The position numbers and the translations under genes are program-made. The notes below the pieces were generated by a model, which made no database searches, was not told the origin of the DNA, and saw nothing but the letters and a program-made list of their open reading frames with translations. Positions 8,335-17,033 of a DNA stretch of 46,623 nt are shown here, one piece after another. This stretch comes from Gammaproteobacteria bacterium (GTDB lineage Bacteria; Pseudomonadota; Gammaproteobacteria; Steroidobacterales; Steroidobacteraceae). The stretch is from positions 1 to 46,623 of the forward strand of contig JANYHD010000004.1 in the NCBI GenBank assembly GCA_025359205.1. Reading direction: 5' to 3'. Numbering within the stretch: position 1 is the stretch's first letter; each line of letters begins with the position of its first letter.

Positions 8335-9092
8335 ACACGGGCAAAGCGCGCGCCCAGCTGGCCTGCGGCTTCCTGCTGCACCAGCGCCCATACCGCGACA
8401 GCAGCCTGATCCTGGAGCTGTTCGTGCGCGATCATGGACGCCTCAGCGCCTTCGCGCATGCCGCGCGCGGGCCACGCAGCCGTTTTTCCGGGCTCCAGCC
8501 GTTCCGGCCATTGCTGCTGTCCTGGAGCGGACGCGGCGAATCGCCCACGCTCAGTGCGGCGGAGGACGCGGGTGCGCCGCCGCCGCCATTCCCGCCCGAG
8601 CGCATCCTCAGCGCCTTCTACCTCAACGAACTGCTGCTCAAGCTGACGGTGCCGCACGACCCGCAACCCGAGCTGTACGCGCACTACGCCACGACGCTTG
8701 CGCGGCTGCGCGCGCTCGAGCCGCTGGACGCCGTGCTGCGGCATTTCGAAAAGCACCTGCTCGACCTGCTGGGCTACGGCAATGACCTGCGCTGCGAGGC
8801 CGGTGGCCGCGCGGTGACGGCCGATGCGTATTATCATTTCCGGGCCGGCGCCGGGCTGTGGCTATCCGAGGCGGTCGAATCGGGTGCTGGAGCGGGCTCC
8901 GTAGCAGGAGCGGGCCTCGTGCAGGGGCGCGTGCTGCTGGCCTTAGCCGCGGACGAGCCGCTGGCCGACCCGGAGGGGCGTCGCCAGGCGCGGCTGGTGC
9001 TGCGCGCGGCGCTCGATCACTGTCTCGATGGCCGTGAATTGCGCGCGCGCACCGTCGCGCATGCCGTGGCCCGAATGGAGCGATCTGCCTGA
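8331..9092 (+). CDS. recO: DNA repair protein RecO
   Basis: RecO anneals single strands and, with RecR, loads RecA on SSB-coated DNA. The N-terminal OB-fold is clear ([15 protein letters not shown]-type sequence, then [20 protein letters not shown]), followed by the helical domain ([20 protein letters not shown]). At 253 residues it is close to family length. Residues ~184-198 contain a Gly-Ala-rich stretch from an imperfect 18-base tandem repeat at 8887-8922, probably a surface loop insertion. It overlaps era and touches pdxJ by TGATG. Confidence 0.93.
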   Translation: MNTGKARAQLACGFLLHQRPYRDSSLILELFVRDHGRLSAFAHAARGPRSRFSGLQPFRPLLLSWSGRGESPTLSAAEDAGAPPPPFPPERILSAFYLNELLLKLTVPHDPQPELYAHYATTLARLRALEPLDAVLRHFEKHLLDLLGYGNDLRCEAGGRAVTADAYYHFRAGAGLWLSEAVESGAGAGSVAGAGLVQGRVLLALAADEPLADPEGRRQARLVLRAALDHCLDGRELRARTVAHAVARMERSA

Positions 9093-9823
9093 TGAGCGCA
9101 CAACTCGAACTGGGCGTGAATATCGACCACGTCGCCACGCTCCGCCAACAGCGCGGCACGCGCTATCCGGATCCGGTGCATGCCGCGCTGATCGCCGAGC
9201 AGGCCGGCGCCGACAACATCACGCTACACCTACGCGAGGACCGGCGCCATATCCAGGAGCGTGACGTGCGCGCGCTGCGTGGTCTGTTGGCCACGCGCAT
9301 GAACCTGGAGATGGCGGCCACGGAATCGATGCTGGCCTTCGCCTGCGAGATCCAGCCGGCCGACTGCTGCCTGGTGCCGGAGCGCCGCGCCGAGCTCACC
9401 ACCGAGGGCGGGCTGGACGTGCGCGGCGGCATCGCCACCATTCGCCCCGCCTGTGAGCGGCTCGCAGCGGCGGGCGTACGCGTGGCGCTGTTCATAGACC
9501 CAGATGGCGCACAGATCGATGCCGCGGCCGACAGCGGTGCCCGCGTCGTAGAGCTGCACACGGGCGAATACGCCGAAGCCAGCGGCGCCGAGCAGGTCCA
9601 GCAGCTCGAGCGAGTGCGGCTCGCAGCGCGCCACGGCCTCGCGCGACGACTCGAGGTGCATGCCGGGCACGGCCTCAACTACCGTAATGTCGGCGCGGTG
9701 GCGGCGATCGCGGAAATCACCGAGCTCAACATCGGCCACGCGATCATCGCGCAGGCGGTGTTCGACGGCCTGGGCGCCGCGGTGCGCGAGATGCGCGCAC
9801 AGATGCAACGCGCGCGCCGATGA
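9092..9823 (+). CDS. pdxJ: Pyridoxine 5'-phosphate synthase
   Basis: PdxJ condenses 1-deoxy-xylulose 5-phosphate with 3-amino-2-oxopropyl phosphate to make pyridoxine 5'-phosphate, the last ring-forming step of vitamin B6 synthesis. The family start [20 protein letters not shown], followed by [13 protein letters not shown], is clear. The phosphate-binding end is [10 protein letters not shown] and [17 protein letters not shown]. Its length of 243 residues is normal. It starts in a TGATG overlap with recO and overlaps acpS by four bases. The pdxJ-acpS pairing is conserved in proteobacteria. Confidence 0.97.
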   Translation: MSAQLELGVNIDHVATLRQQRGTRYPDPVHAALIAEQAGADNITLHLREDRRHIQERDVRALRGLLATRMNLEMAATESMLAFACEIQPADCCLVPERRAELTTEGGLDVRGGIATIRPACERLAAAGVRVALFIDPDGAQIDAAADSGARVVELHTGEYAEASGAEQVQQLERVRLAARHGLARRLEVHAGHGLNYRNVGAVAAIAEITELNIGHAIIAQAVFDGLGAAVREMRAQMQRARR

Positions 9824-10320
9824 TTTTCGGCGTTGGCGTCGACGTCCTGCAGCAGGAGCGCATCGTGCGCACCTATCAGCGCTTTGGCGAGCATTTCGTG
9901 CGCCGGCTGTTGTTGCCGGAGGAGCGCGCGCAGCTCGCGCACACACAGCGTCCCGAGCGATTTCTCGCCATGCGTTTCGCCGCCAAGGAAGCTGTGGTCA
10001 AGGCCATGGGCACCGGCTTTGCCCACGGCATGTGGATTCGCGATGTCGGCGTGGTGCAGAACCGCTGGGGCAAGCCCGAGGTGGTGTACTCGGCGCGTGG
10101 TGAACGCATGCGCAGGAAGCTCGGTATCGGCGCCGGACACGTCACGCTGACGGACGAAGCCGGCCTGATTGTCGCCGTGGCCGTGCTCGAGAGGGCGACG
10201 CCGAAGTTGGCCGCCGCCAGGGGCGCGCCTAAGGTCACCGCCAAGGCCAGCGCCAGCGCGGCGCGCGCGGCCACCACCAGGACTGCGAAACCAAAGCAAC
10301 GCCGGGTGGTGCGACGGTGA
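9820..10320 (+). CDS. acpS: Holo-[acyl-carrier-protein] synthase with basic C-terminal tail
   Basis: AcpS transfers 4'-phosphopantetheine from CoA to the acyl carrier protein. Motifs are [12 protein letters not shown] at the N-terminus (Asp8 region) and [16 protein letters not shown] near residue 55. The catalytic core ends by about residue 125 ([12 protein letters not shown]), the usual size of the enzyme. A further ~40 residues form an Ala/Lys/Arg/Thr-rich tail ending QRRVVRR. This tail looks disordered and strongly basic and is not part of the usual family. It overlaps the next gene by four bases. Confidence 0.94.
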   Translation: MIFGVGVDVLQQERIVRTYQRFGEHFVRRLLLPEERAQLAHTQRPERFLAMRFAAKEAVVKAMGTGFAHGMWIRDVGVVQNRWGKPEVVYSARGERMRRKLGIGAGHVTLTDEAGLIVAVAVLERATPKLAAARGAPKVTAKASASAARAATTRTAKPKQRRVVRR

Positions 10321-11093
10321 ATCGGCTGGTATTCGACATCGAGACGGTTCCGGATGTGGAACTCGGCCGGCGCGTGCTGGGGCTTGACGGACTGGCCGAC
10401 GCGCAGGTTGCCAAGGCCATGTACAGCGCGCGGCGCCAGGAAAGCGGCAGCGATTTTCTGCCGCTGGAACAGCACAAGGTGGTGGCGATTTCCTGCGTGC
10501 TGCGCAGCCGCGAGCAACTCAAGGTGTGGAGCCTCGGTGAGCTCGACTCGGGCGAAGCCGAGCTGATTACGCGCTTCTTCGACGGCATCGAAAAATACAC
10601 GCCCGACCTGGTGTCGTGGAACGGCAGCGGCTTCGACCTGCCGGTGCTGCATTACCGCGCACTCAAGGCCGGCGTGCGGGCGCCGCGCTACTGGGAGACG
10701 GGCGATGAAGACACCACCTTCCGCTACAACAATTACCTGAGCCGCTACCACTGGCGCCACCTGGACCTGATGGATGTGCTGGCCAGCTTCCAGGGGCGTG
10801 CGCGCGCCTCGCTGGCCGATATGGCAGCGCTGCTGGGCCTGCCGGGCAAGCTCGGTTTCTCGGGCGCAGAGGTCTGGGACGCCGTGCTCGCCGGTCGGCT
10901 CGAGACCGTGCGCAACTACTGCGAGACGGACGTGCTCAACACCTACCTCGTGCTGCTGCGCTTCGAACTGTTCCGCGGCCGCCTCGACCAGGCCGAATAC
11001 CAGCACGAGCTCGTCCGGCTGCGCGAACTGCTGCGCGCGTCGCCCGCGGCGCACCACCAGCAATTCCTGCAGGCCTGGGAGTCGGCGATTTGA
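10317..11093 (+). CDS. Predicted 3'-5' exonuclease related to the PolB exonuclease domain
   Basis: A 258-residue DnaQ-fold exonuclease. The Exo I motif is FDIET near the N-terminus (Asp and Glu metal ligands), Exo II is SWNGSGFDLPVL, and Exo III is NYCETDVLNTYLV. These match the family of predicted exonucleases related to the proofreading domain of DNA polymerase B (PF10108 type). No polymerase domain is present. Its biological substrate is not known; a DNA or RNA processing role is inferred from the fold. GTG 10317 overlaps acpS, and the stop overlaps rlmD as TTGA, so it is probably cotranscribed with both. Confidence 0.87.
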   Translation: MNRLVFDIETVPDVELGRRVLGLDGLADAQVAKAMYSARRQESGSDFLPLEQHKVVAISCVLRSREQLKVWSLGELDSGEAELITRFFDGIEKYTPDLVSWNGSGFDLPVLHYRALKAGVRAPRYWETGDEDTTFRYNNYLSRYHWRHLDLMDVLASFQGRARASLADMAALLGLPGKLGFSGAEVWDAVLAGRLETVRNYCETDVLNTYLVLLRFELFRGRLDQAEYQHELVRLRELLRASPAAHHQQFLQAWESAI

Positions 11094-12436
11094 GCCGCCG
11101 CGAGCCGGCGGTCGCCGAGACCGGCCGCGTCGACTCGCTCAACCATGAAGGCGAGGGCGTGGTGCGCGGGGGCAAGACGGCCTTCGTGGGCGGTGCACTG
11201 CCGGGCGAGACGGTCAGCTTCATCCGCCGTCGTCACCATCGTCAGCACGACGAGGCGGAACTCATCGCCGTGCTCGAGCCCGCCGCCGAGCGCGTGCAGC
11301 CGCGCTGCGCCCACTTCGGCGTCTGCGGCGGCTGCGCGCTGCAGCATCTGGACAGCGCCGCGCAGCTGCTGATCAAGGAGCGCCAGCTGCGCGAGAACCT
11401 GGAGCGGGTGGGCCGCGTCGCACCGCGCGAATGGCTGGCTCCGCTCGAGGGGCCGCAATGGCAATACCGGCGGCGCGCGCGCCTGGGCGCACGTTACGTG
11501 CATGCGCGCAACCGCTCCATGGTCGGTTTCCGCGAGCGCTTCTCGAGCTACATTGCGGACTTGCAGCGCTGCGAAGTGCTGGCGGAGCCGGTCGGCGCGC
11601 TGCTGACGCCGCTGGGTGAATTGCTGACTGGCCTCGCCATCCGCGAGCGGGTGCCGCAGATCGAAGTCGCGGTGGCGGAGAATGCGGTGGTGCTGGTGAT
11701 CCGCGTGCTCGATGTGCCCGGCGCCGATGATGAACATGCGCTGCTGGAATTCGAACGCGCGCATGGCGTACGAATCTACCTTCAGAGTGGGGGCCTCAAC
11801 ACCGTGCGGGCGTTGCGTGAGGCGACCGTGGAGCTCGAGTACAGCCTGCCGGAATTCGCGGTGCGGTTGCGCTTCGAGCCCAGCGATTTCATCCAGGTCA
11901 ATGCGGAGCTGAACCGCTCGCTGGTGAGCCGGGTCGTCGAACTGCTCGAACTCGACACCGACTCAGGCGTGCTTGACCTGTACTGCGGCCTCGGCAACTT
12001 CACGCTGCCGATGGCGCGGCGTGCGGCGCGGGTGCTGGGCGTCGAGGGCGAGGCGTCGCTGGTGGCGCGGGCGCGCGCCAACGCAGCCCTGAACGGCATC
12101 ACCAATGCCGAGTTTCACAGCGCCAACCTGGCCAGTGCAGATTTCAGCTCGACTCCCTGGGCCGGTGGCAGCTACAGCCATGTGCTGCTGGATCCGCCCC
12201 GCGTCGGCGCCCGCGAAGTGCTGCCGCTGCTGCAACGGGTCGGCCCGCGCCGCGTGGTCTACGTGTCGTGCCATCCCGGGAGCCTGGCGCGCGATCTCGG
12301 CATACTGGTGCATGAGCTGGGCTTCGAACTGCTCGCGGCCGGCGTCGCCGACATGTTCCCGCAGACCACCCACGTCGAATCGCTCGCGGTGCTGGCTCCA
12401 GCCAAGCGGGGTGCGCGACAATTGCGCCCGCCATGA
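11090..12436 (+). CDS. rlmD: 23S rRNA (uracil-1939-C5)-methyltransferase RlmD
   Basis: RlmD (RumA) methylates U1939 of 23S rRNA using S-adenosylmethionine. A TRAM domain fills the N-terminus (VDSLNHEGEGVVRGGKTAFV). The [4Fe-4S] cysteines are Cys73, Cys79 and Cys82 in CAHFGVCGGC and Cys161 in LQRCEVL. The methyltransferase domain has DLYCGLGNFTLPMA, LLDPPRVGA, and the catalytic cysteine in VYVSCHPGSLARD. At 448 residues it is of normal length. The start is TTG 11090, overlapping the previous stop; no other start preserves the TRAM domain. The E. coli equivalent lies next to relA, which is not found here. Confidence 0.95.
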   Translation: MSRREPAVAETGRVDSLNHEGEGVVRGGKTAFVGGALPGETVSFIRRRHHRQHDEAELIAVLEPAAERVQPRCAHFGVCGGCALQHLDSAAQLLIKERQLRENLERVGRVAPREWLAPLEGPQWQYRRRARLGARYVHARNRSMVGFRERFSSYIADLQRCEVLAEPVGALLTPLGELLTGLAIRERVPQIEVAVAENAVVLVIRVLDVPGADDEHALLEFERAHGVRIYLQSGGLNTVRALREATVELEYSLPEFAVRLRFEPSDFIQVNAELNRSLVSRVVELLELDTDSGVLDLYCGLGNFTLPMARRAARVLGVEGEASLVARARANAALNGITNAEFHSANLASADFSSTPWAGGSYSHVLLDPPRVGAREVLPLLQRVGPRRVVYVSCHPGSLARDLGILVHELGFELLAAGVADMFPQTTHVESLAVLAPAKRGARQLRPP

Positions 12437-12470
12437 TCAAATTGCCCGCCATAACCATATGGGGTAGGCC

Positions 12471-13511
12471 ATGACGCTTGGGCCGCTGATGGTCGACGTC
12501 GATGGGTTGGAGCTGGACGCGGCCGATCGCGAGGTGCTCGCGCATCCGCTGGTGGGCAGCGTGATCCTGTTTGCGCGCAACTACGCGGATCCGGACCAGC
12601 TGCAGCGGCTGGTGGCGCAGATTCACGCGGTCCGCAGCCCGCGCCTGCTGGTAGCCGCCGATCAGGAAGGCGGGCGCGTGCAGCGCTTTCGCGCCGGCTT
12701 CACGCTGCTGCCCTCACCCCGCCTGGTGGGCCATCAGTACGATGTCGAGCGTGAAGTGGGACTTGAACTGGCGCGCCGCCACGGCTGGCTCATGGCTTCG
12801 GAATTGCTGGCCTGCGGGCTCGATATCTCGTTTGCGCCCTGCGTGGATCTCGACTACGGGTTGTCGGAGGTGATCGGCGATCGCGCCTTTCACAGCCGCG
12901 CCGCGGCTGTCGGTGAGCTGGCCGTCGCCTACATGCACGGCATGCGGGATGCGGGTATGGCGGCCACAGCCAAGCATTTCCCCGGCCACGGTGCGGTGGT
13001 GGCCGATTCCCACCACGCCCTGCCGGTCGACCGGCGCGAGTTTGGCGACCTGGCCGATGAGCTCACGCCCTACCGCCTGCTGATCGCCAACGGACTGCCG
13101 GCTGTCATGGTGGCGCACATCCTGTTTCCGCAATTCGACGCGCAGCCCGCCAGCCTCTCGCGCCGCTGGATCGCCGGGGTGTTGCGCGGCGAGCTGCGCT
13201 TCAACGGCGCCGTGTTCACGGATGACCTGTCAATGGCGGGGGCCGCGGCCTTTGGCGACATCGTGGCGCGCGCCACGCAGGCGCTGGCCGCGGGCTGTGA
13301 CGTGCTGCCCGTGTGCAACTCGCGCGCGAGCGTGCTGCGCTTGCTGGATGAACTGCGCGTGGCTCCCGATCCGGCCTCGCACCTGCGCCAGGCGCGGCTG
13401 CGCGCGCATGTGCGAGCGGACCGCGCCTTGCTCCTGGCCTCGGACCACTGGCGCGTCTGCCGCGAGGCGCTCGAGCAGTGCGTGCAGCCACCGGCACTGA
13501 AATTCACTTGA
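12471..13511 (+). CDS. nagZ: Beta-N-acetylhexosaminidase NagZ
   Basis: NagZ is a cytoplasmic glycoside hydrolase family 3 enzyme that removes N-acetylglucosamine from recycled anhydro-muropeptides. The family motif is KHFPGHGAVVADSHHALPVD, which carries the catalytic histidine loop, and the nucleophile aspartate is in VFTDDLSMAGAA. A GGRVQRFR segment (DQEGGRVQRFR) is typical of NagZ. At 346 residues it matches bacterial NagZ. It lies 34 bases after rlmD and starts at ATG 12471. The stop overlaps the next gene. Where AmpC is present NagZ products induce it, but nothing here shows an ampR or ampC. Confidence 0.96.
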   Translation: MTLGPLMVDVDGLELDAADREVLAHPLVGSVILFARNYADPDQLQRLVAQIHAVRSPRLLVAADQEGGRVQRFRAGFTLLPSPRLVGHQYDVEREVGLELARRHGWLMASELLACGLDISFAPCVDLDYGLSEVIGDRAFHSRAAAVGELAVAYMHGMRDAGMAATAKHFPGHGAVVADSHHALPVDRREFGDLADELTPYRLLIANGLPAVMVAHILFPQFDAQPASLSRRWIAGVLRGELRFNGAVFTDDLSMAGAAAFGDIVARATQALAAGCDVLPVCNSRASVLRLLDELRVAPDPASHLRQARLRAHVRADRALLLASDHWRVCREALEQCVQPPALKFT

Positions 13512-14452
13512 AGCTGCCGCCAGAATGGAGCGCTGATTTCCTCCGCGGCATCATCGACGCTGCGCCCGAGGGCATCGTGATCTGCGCGGTGGGCGCGGCT
13601 GACCGGGCAGTGGTGTACGCCAACGCGGCTTTCGAGCGGCTGACGGGCTATACGGCGGCGGAACTGCTGGGCAGCGACCTGCGGCGACTCCAGGGGGATG
13701 ATCGAGAGCAGGACGGGCGCATACGGCTCCGCCAGGCGCTGGAGCAGCACACCGGCGCCCGTGCCGTGCTGCGCAACTATCGCAAGGACGGCAGCCCCTT
13801 CTGGAATGAGGTCCTGATCGAGCCGATCCGCGATGCTGCCGGTGCGGTCACGCATTTCGCCGGCTTTCATCGCGACGTGGGTGAATTCCCGCGCGCGACC
13901 GGCGCCCGTACCACCGCCGGCCTGCCCGCCTGGATGCGCGAGGACCGGCTCACGGGGCTTTATGGGCGCGGCTATTTCGAGGAACTGCTGCGCCACGACT
14001 GGCAGGACGCGCTGCGCGAGAAGCGCACGCTCAGCGTGCTGATGTTCGATTTCGTGGCGCTCGGCGCCTACAACGACACCTTCGGCCGGCATGCCGGCGA
14101 CGCCTGCATCCGCCGCCTCGCCGGCGTCATCAGCGCCTGCTTCCGCCGCGGCTCCGATCTGGTGGCGCGCTGGGACGGCGGCACGCTGGTGGCGCTGGCG
14201 CGCAATGCCGAGCCCGCCGGACTCGAGGCCTTCGCCCACATGATCACGCAGCGCGTGCTCGGTCAGCGCATCCACCATCCGCGGGCTGCGCCCGGGAAAT
14301 ACGTGGCCATCAGCGCCTGCGTCGCCACGCTGCAGCCTACGGCGAAGCTCCAGCCCGAAAACCTGCTGCGCGGCGCCGAACGGGCGCTGCAGCGCGCGCG
14401 CGCGGACCAGAGTGGGCGTATCGTTACAGCCGGTGCCAAGGACTTTGCCTGA
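13508..14452 (+). CDS. PAS (LOV-like) protein with degenerate GGDEF domain
   Basis: The N-terminal PAS domain (residues ~12-125) resembles a LOV domain: YANAAFERLTGYTAAELLGS, RNYRKDGSPFWNEVLIEPI and VTHFAGFHRDV. The LOV photoactive motif GRNCRFLQG is replaced by GSDLRRLQG, so the flavin-binding cysteine is lacking. After a short linker comes a GGDEF-like domain (REDRLTGLYGRGYFEELL onward). Its active motif is RWDGGTLVAL, aligned with RYGGDEFVVL, so the catalytic acidic residues are gone. A cyclase activity is therefore unlikely; a signal-binding or regulatory role is inferred. TTG 13508 overlaps the nagZ stop; GTG 13478 would extend the protein by ten residues. Confidence 0.8.
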   Translation: MKLPPEWSADFLRGIIDAAPEGIVICAVGAADRAVVYANAAFERLTGYTAAELLGSDLRRLQGDDREQDGRIRLRQALEQHTGARAVLRNYRKDGSPFWNEVLIEPIRDAAGAVTHFAGFHRDVGEFPRATGARTTAGLPAWMREDRLTGLYGRGYFEELLRHDWQDALREKRTLSVLMFDFVALGAYNDTFGRHAGDACIRRLAGVISACFRRGSDLVARWDGGTLVALARNAEPAGLEAFAHMITQRVLGQRIHHPRAAPGKYVAISACVATLQPTAKLQPENLLRGAERALQRARADQSGRIVTAGAKDFA

Positions 14453-14474
14453 ACCAGGATAGCGGAGGGGAACC

Positions 14475-14957
14475 ATGAACAAAGCCATGATGACTGTGGT
14501 CGCCACAACACTGCTGGCTGCGATTGGCGGCGTCACCGCCGTGACTGCAGCCGACGCCGCACTCACCAGCGTGGTGGGCAACTGGCAGACCGAACCCGAC
14601 GATGGGGCGGTGGGCATCGTGCAGATCAGCGTCGATGCGGCCGGGAACATGCAGGGCCGAATCGTCGGCGGCAATCACCCAGGGCTGAAAGATGTGAAGA
14701 ATCCCGCCCTTGCAGCGCGCTCCATCGCACTGCGCGGCCAGGTGATCCTGCGCGACATGAAATACGAAGGCGACGGGCACTGGTCCGGTGGCACGATCTA
14801 CCGCGCCAGCAACGGCAAGATTTACAAGTGCAACGTGACGCTGGGGGCGAACGGCAAGTTGAACGTGCGCGGCTACATCGGCTTCTCGCTGCTTGGCAGT
14901 ACGCAGGCGTGGACGCGCTACACCGGCACGTCGATGGACCTGCCGCCGGCGCACTAG
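14475..14957 (+). CDS. Exported DUF2147 protein
   Basis: A 160-residue protein with a signal peptide of about 26 residues (MMTVVATTLLAAIGGVTAVTA with a cut after AAD or ADA). The body has the DUF2147 pattern: VVGNWQTEPDDGAVGIVQIS, then DMKYEGDGHWSGGTIYRASNG and GYIGFSLLGSTQAWTR. DUF2147 proteins are small periplasmic or outer-membrane-associated proteins of unknown function. The start ATG 14475 has a good ribosome site (GAGGGGAA, 14464-14471). It lies 22 bases after the PAS protein gene, so the two may be cotranscribed. Confidence 0.87.
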   Translation: MNKAMMTVVATTLLAAIGGVTAVTAADAALTSVVGNWQTEPDDGAVGIVQISVDAAGNMQGRIVGGNHPGLKDVKNPALAARSIALRGQVILRDMKYEGDGHWSGGTIYRASNGKIYKCNVTLGANGKLNVRGYIGFSLLGSTQAWTRYTGTSMDLPPAH

Positions 14958-14993
14958 CGCTCAGCCGGCCTGCGGGGCGGGCCGCCGCCTGCC

Positions 14994-16382
14994 TTAGGTC
15001 AGCCGGTTCAGTCCGTTGTAGGCCGCGACCCGGTAGGCCTCGGCCATGGTCGGGTAGTTGAAGGTCGCGTTGGTGAAATAACGCATGTTGTTCAGATCGG
15101 CGCTGGCCATGACGGTCTGGCCGATGTGGACGATCTCGGCCGCGCCGTCGCCGAAGCAGTGCACGCCCAGCACCTGCAGGTTTTCCGTGTGGAACAGGAG
15201 CTTCAGCATGCCGATCTTCTGGTCGGTCATCTGCGCGCGCGCCAGGTTCTTGAAGCTGGTGTGCCCGACCTCGTAGGGGATTTTGCGCGCCAGCAACTCC
15301 CGCTCGGTCAGGCCCACGGAGGAAATCTCCGGCAGCGTGTAGATGCCGCTGGGCACCAGGTCGAGCCGCAGTGGTGGCTGCGAGGGATCGAGTATGTGCA
15401 GCACGGCGCGGCAGCCCTGCACGTAGCCGGCGCTGGCGAGGCCGGGGGGGCCCGCGATATCGCCGACCGCGTAAACATGGGGCAGCACGGTCTGGTAGTG
15501 CTCGTTCACGGCCAACTGGCCGCGTGAATTTCCCGCCAGGCCGACGGCCGCGAGGTTCATGCCATCGCTGTTGCCGGTGCGGCCGTTGGCCCATAGCAGC
15601 AGGTCCGACTTGATCTTGCGCCCCGATTGCAGGTGCAGCACCACATCGCTCGCCCGCGGCTCCAGCGCCGCAAACTGCTCGTTGTGGCGGATGACGCCGC
15701 CCTGCTCGTGCAGGTGATAGGAGAGCGCCTCGGCGATCTCGTCGTCAAGGAACGAGAGCAGCCGGTCCTGCGTGTTGATGAGCGTGACCTTGCAGCCCAG
15801 GCTCAGGAAGATCGAGGCGTATTCGCAGCCAATGACGCCGGCGCCGAAGATGGTGACGGCGAAGGGGCTGGAGTCATACCGCAGCACGCTGTCGCTGTCG
15901 CGCACGCGCGGATGGCTGAAGTCGAGCTCCGGCGGATGGTAGGGGCGCGAGCCGGTAGCGATGACGATCTGCTCGCCGCGGATGCGCTGCGGCTCGCCCG
16001 TCTGCGTGCGCACCTCGATGACGTGGGGGTCGACGAACCAGGCCGAGCCGCCGTAGACGGGCACGTGATTGCGGTCGTAGAAACGGCGCCGGCTCGCCAC
16101 CTGCGATTCCACCACGCCCTTGGCGGCGGACAGCAATTGTGGAAATTCCATGTGCAAATGCGAGCGGATCGCCTTGAGCAGCGGATCACGGCGCGCATCG
16201 CTGAGCGTTTTCACGGCGTGGCGCAGCGCCTTGCTCGGGATGGTGCCCCAGTGCGTGCAGCCACCGCCGACCTCGGCGTGCCGCTCAATCACGGCGACGC
16301 GCTTGCGGTTCTTGGTGGCCATCATGGCCGCACCTTCGCCGGCGGGGCCGGTGCCGATCACGATGATGTCGAATTGGTCCAT
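14994..16382 (-). CDS. sthA: Soluble pyridine nucleotide transhydrogenase
   Basis: SthA moves reducing equivalents between NADPH and NAD+ in the cytoplasm. The FAD-binding fold starts at [19 protein letters not shown]. The sequence [13 protein letters not shown], near residue 45, is the transhydrogenase form of the disulfide-reductase motif: the second redox cysteine of GGxCxxxGC is replaced by threonine. The NAD(P)-binding glycine motif is [15 protein letters not shown] and the dimerisation domain ends at [20 protein letters not shown]. The length (462) matches the family. It follows csiV and mfd on the minus strand at a distance of 55 bases. Confidence 0.96.
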   Translation of the reverse strand: MDQFDIIVIGTGPAGEGAAMMATKNRKRVAVIERHAEVGGGCTHWGTIPSKALRHAVKTLSDARRDPLLKAIRSHLHMEFPQLLSAAKGVVESQVASRRRFYDRNHVPVYGGSAWFVDPHVIEVRTQTGEPQRIRGEQIVIATGSRPYHPPELDFSHPRVRDSDSVLRYDSSPFAVTIFGAGVIGCEYASIFLSLGCKVTLINTQDRLLSFLDDEIAEALSYHLHEQGGVIRHNEQFAALEPRASDVVLHLQSGRKIKSDLLLWANGRTGNSDGMNLAAVGLAGNSRGQLAVNEHYQTVLPHVYAVGDIAGPPGLASAGYVQGCRAVLHILDPSQPPLRLDLVPSGIYTLPEISSVGLTERELLARKIPYEVGHTSFKNLARAQMTDQKIGMLKLLFHTENLQVLGVHCFGDGAAEIVHIGQTVMASADLNNMRYFTNATFNYPTMAEAYRVAAYNGLNRLT

Positions 16383-16437
16383 ATCAGGCCCTTATCGGCA
16401 GCGACCGCAGGGATCTGGAGCCAAGTGGCTGAAGCGC

Positions 16438-17013
16438 CTAGCCGGCAACGTGCGCCGGACTGACGATGGCGATAACGCCGAAACCGGGGTGGTCAAAGTA
16501 GTTCTTTTCGTTGAAGCGGATCTTGCGCAGTTCGCGCAGCGACCAGGGCGGCGCGCTGCCCAGCTGCAGATCGAACCCCAGGTGCAGGTATTGGCCGTGC
16601 TCCAGGTACACCGTGCCTTGCAGGCCGGCAGCGTTGATGCCGAGCTGCTCGAGCCTCAGACCGGCGTGGTGGGGCCAGTCGGTGGCTGTCTGCACCCAGG
16701 CGGCGTGCGCGAGCACGGTCCACTCGCCGCTGGCGCGCAGCTTCGAGGCCATAGAACCAAGCTGCATCTGCGAGGCGTCCAGTGAGCGCAGCAGATCTGG
16801 CGGCGGGCTGTCGCCCGGGCCCGGTGCAGTGAAGCCGCGGCCTTCGGCGGGCGTGCTGAGGTCCTCGCCGGCAGGCGGGCTGTTGGCGCGGAATACCAGT
16901 AATTCCACCTGGTAGGCGCCGGTACTGGCCGGCGCCGCCGGGAGCGAAGCTGCGGCGCCGAGTGCGGCCAGCAGGCCGAGCCCGACAAGGCCGCGGATTA
17001 CACGCAGGTTCAT
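16438..17013 (-). CDS. CsiV-family exported protein
   Basis: A signal peptide (GLVGLGLLAALGAAASLPA) precedes a body beginning with the CsiV hallmark YQVELLVFR. It ends in NEKNYFDHPGFGVIAIVSP, again typical of the family (PF10972). CsiV in Vibrio is a peptidoglycan-associated periplasmic protein required for growth in the presence of D-amino acids. At 191 residues it is somewhat shorter than many members. It lies 20 bases downstream of mfd on the same strand, the position this family commonly has in Pseudomonas and Vibrio. The function in this organism is inferred from the family only. Confidence 0.78.
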   Translation of the reverse strand: MNLRVIRGLVGLGLLAALGAAASLPAAPASTGAYQVELLVFRANSPPAGEDLSTPAEGRGFTAPGPGDSPPPDLLRSLDASQMQLGSMASKLRASGEWTVLAHAAWVQTATDWPHHAGLRLEQLGINAAGLQGTVYLEHGQYLHLGFDLQLGSAPPWSLRELRKIRFNEKNYFDHPGFGVIAIVSPAHVAG

Positions 17014-17033
17014 GTGCCTATGGTACCAGTCCT

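Noticed and set aside
14994-16382. Dihydrolipoamide dehydrogenase or glutathione reductase for the sthA gene
   Set aside because: The redox motif has threonine in place of the second cysteine ([12 protein letters not shown]), which is specific for the soluble transhydrogenase.
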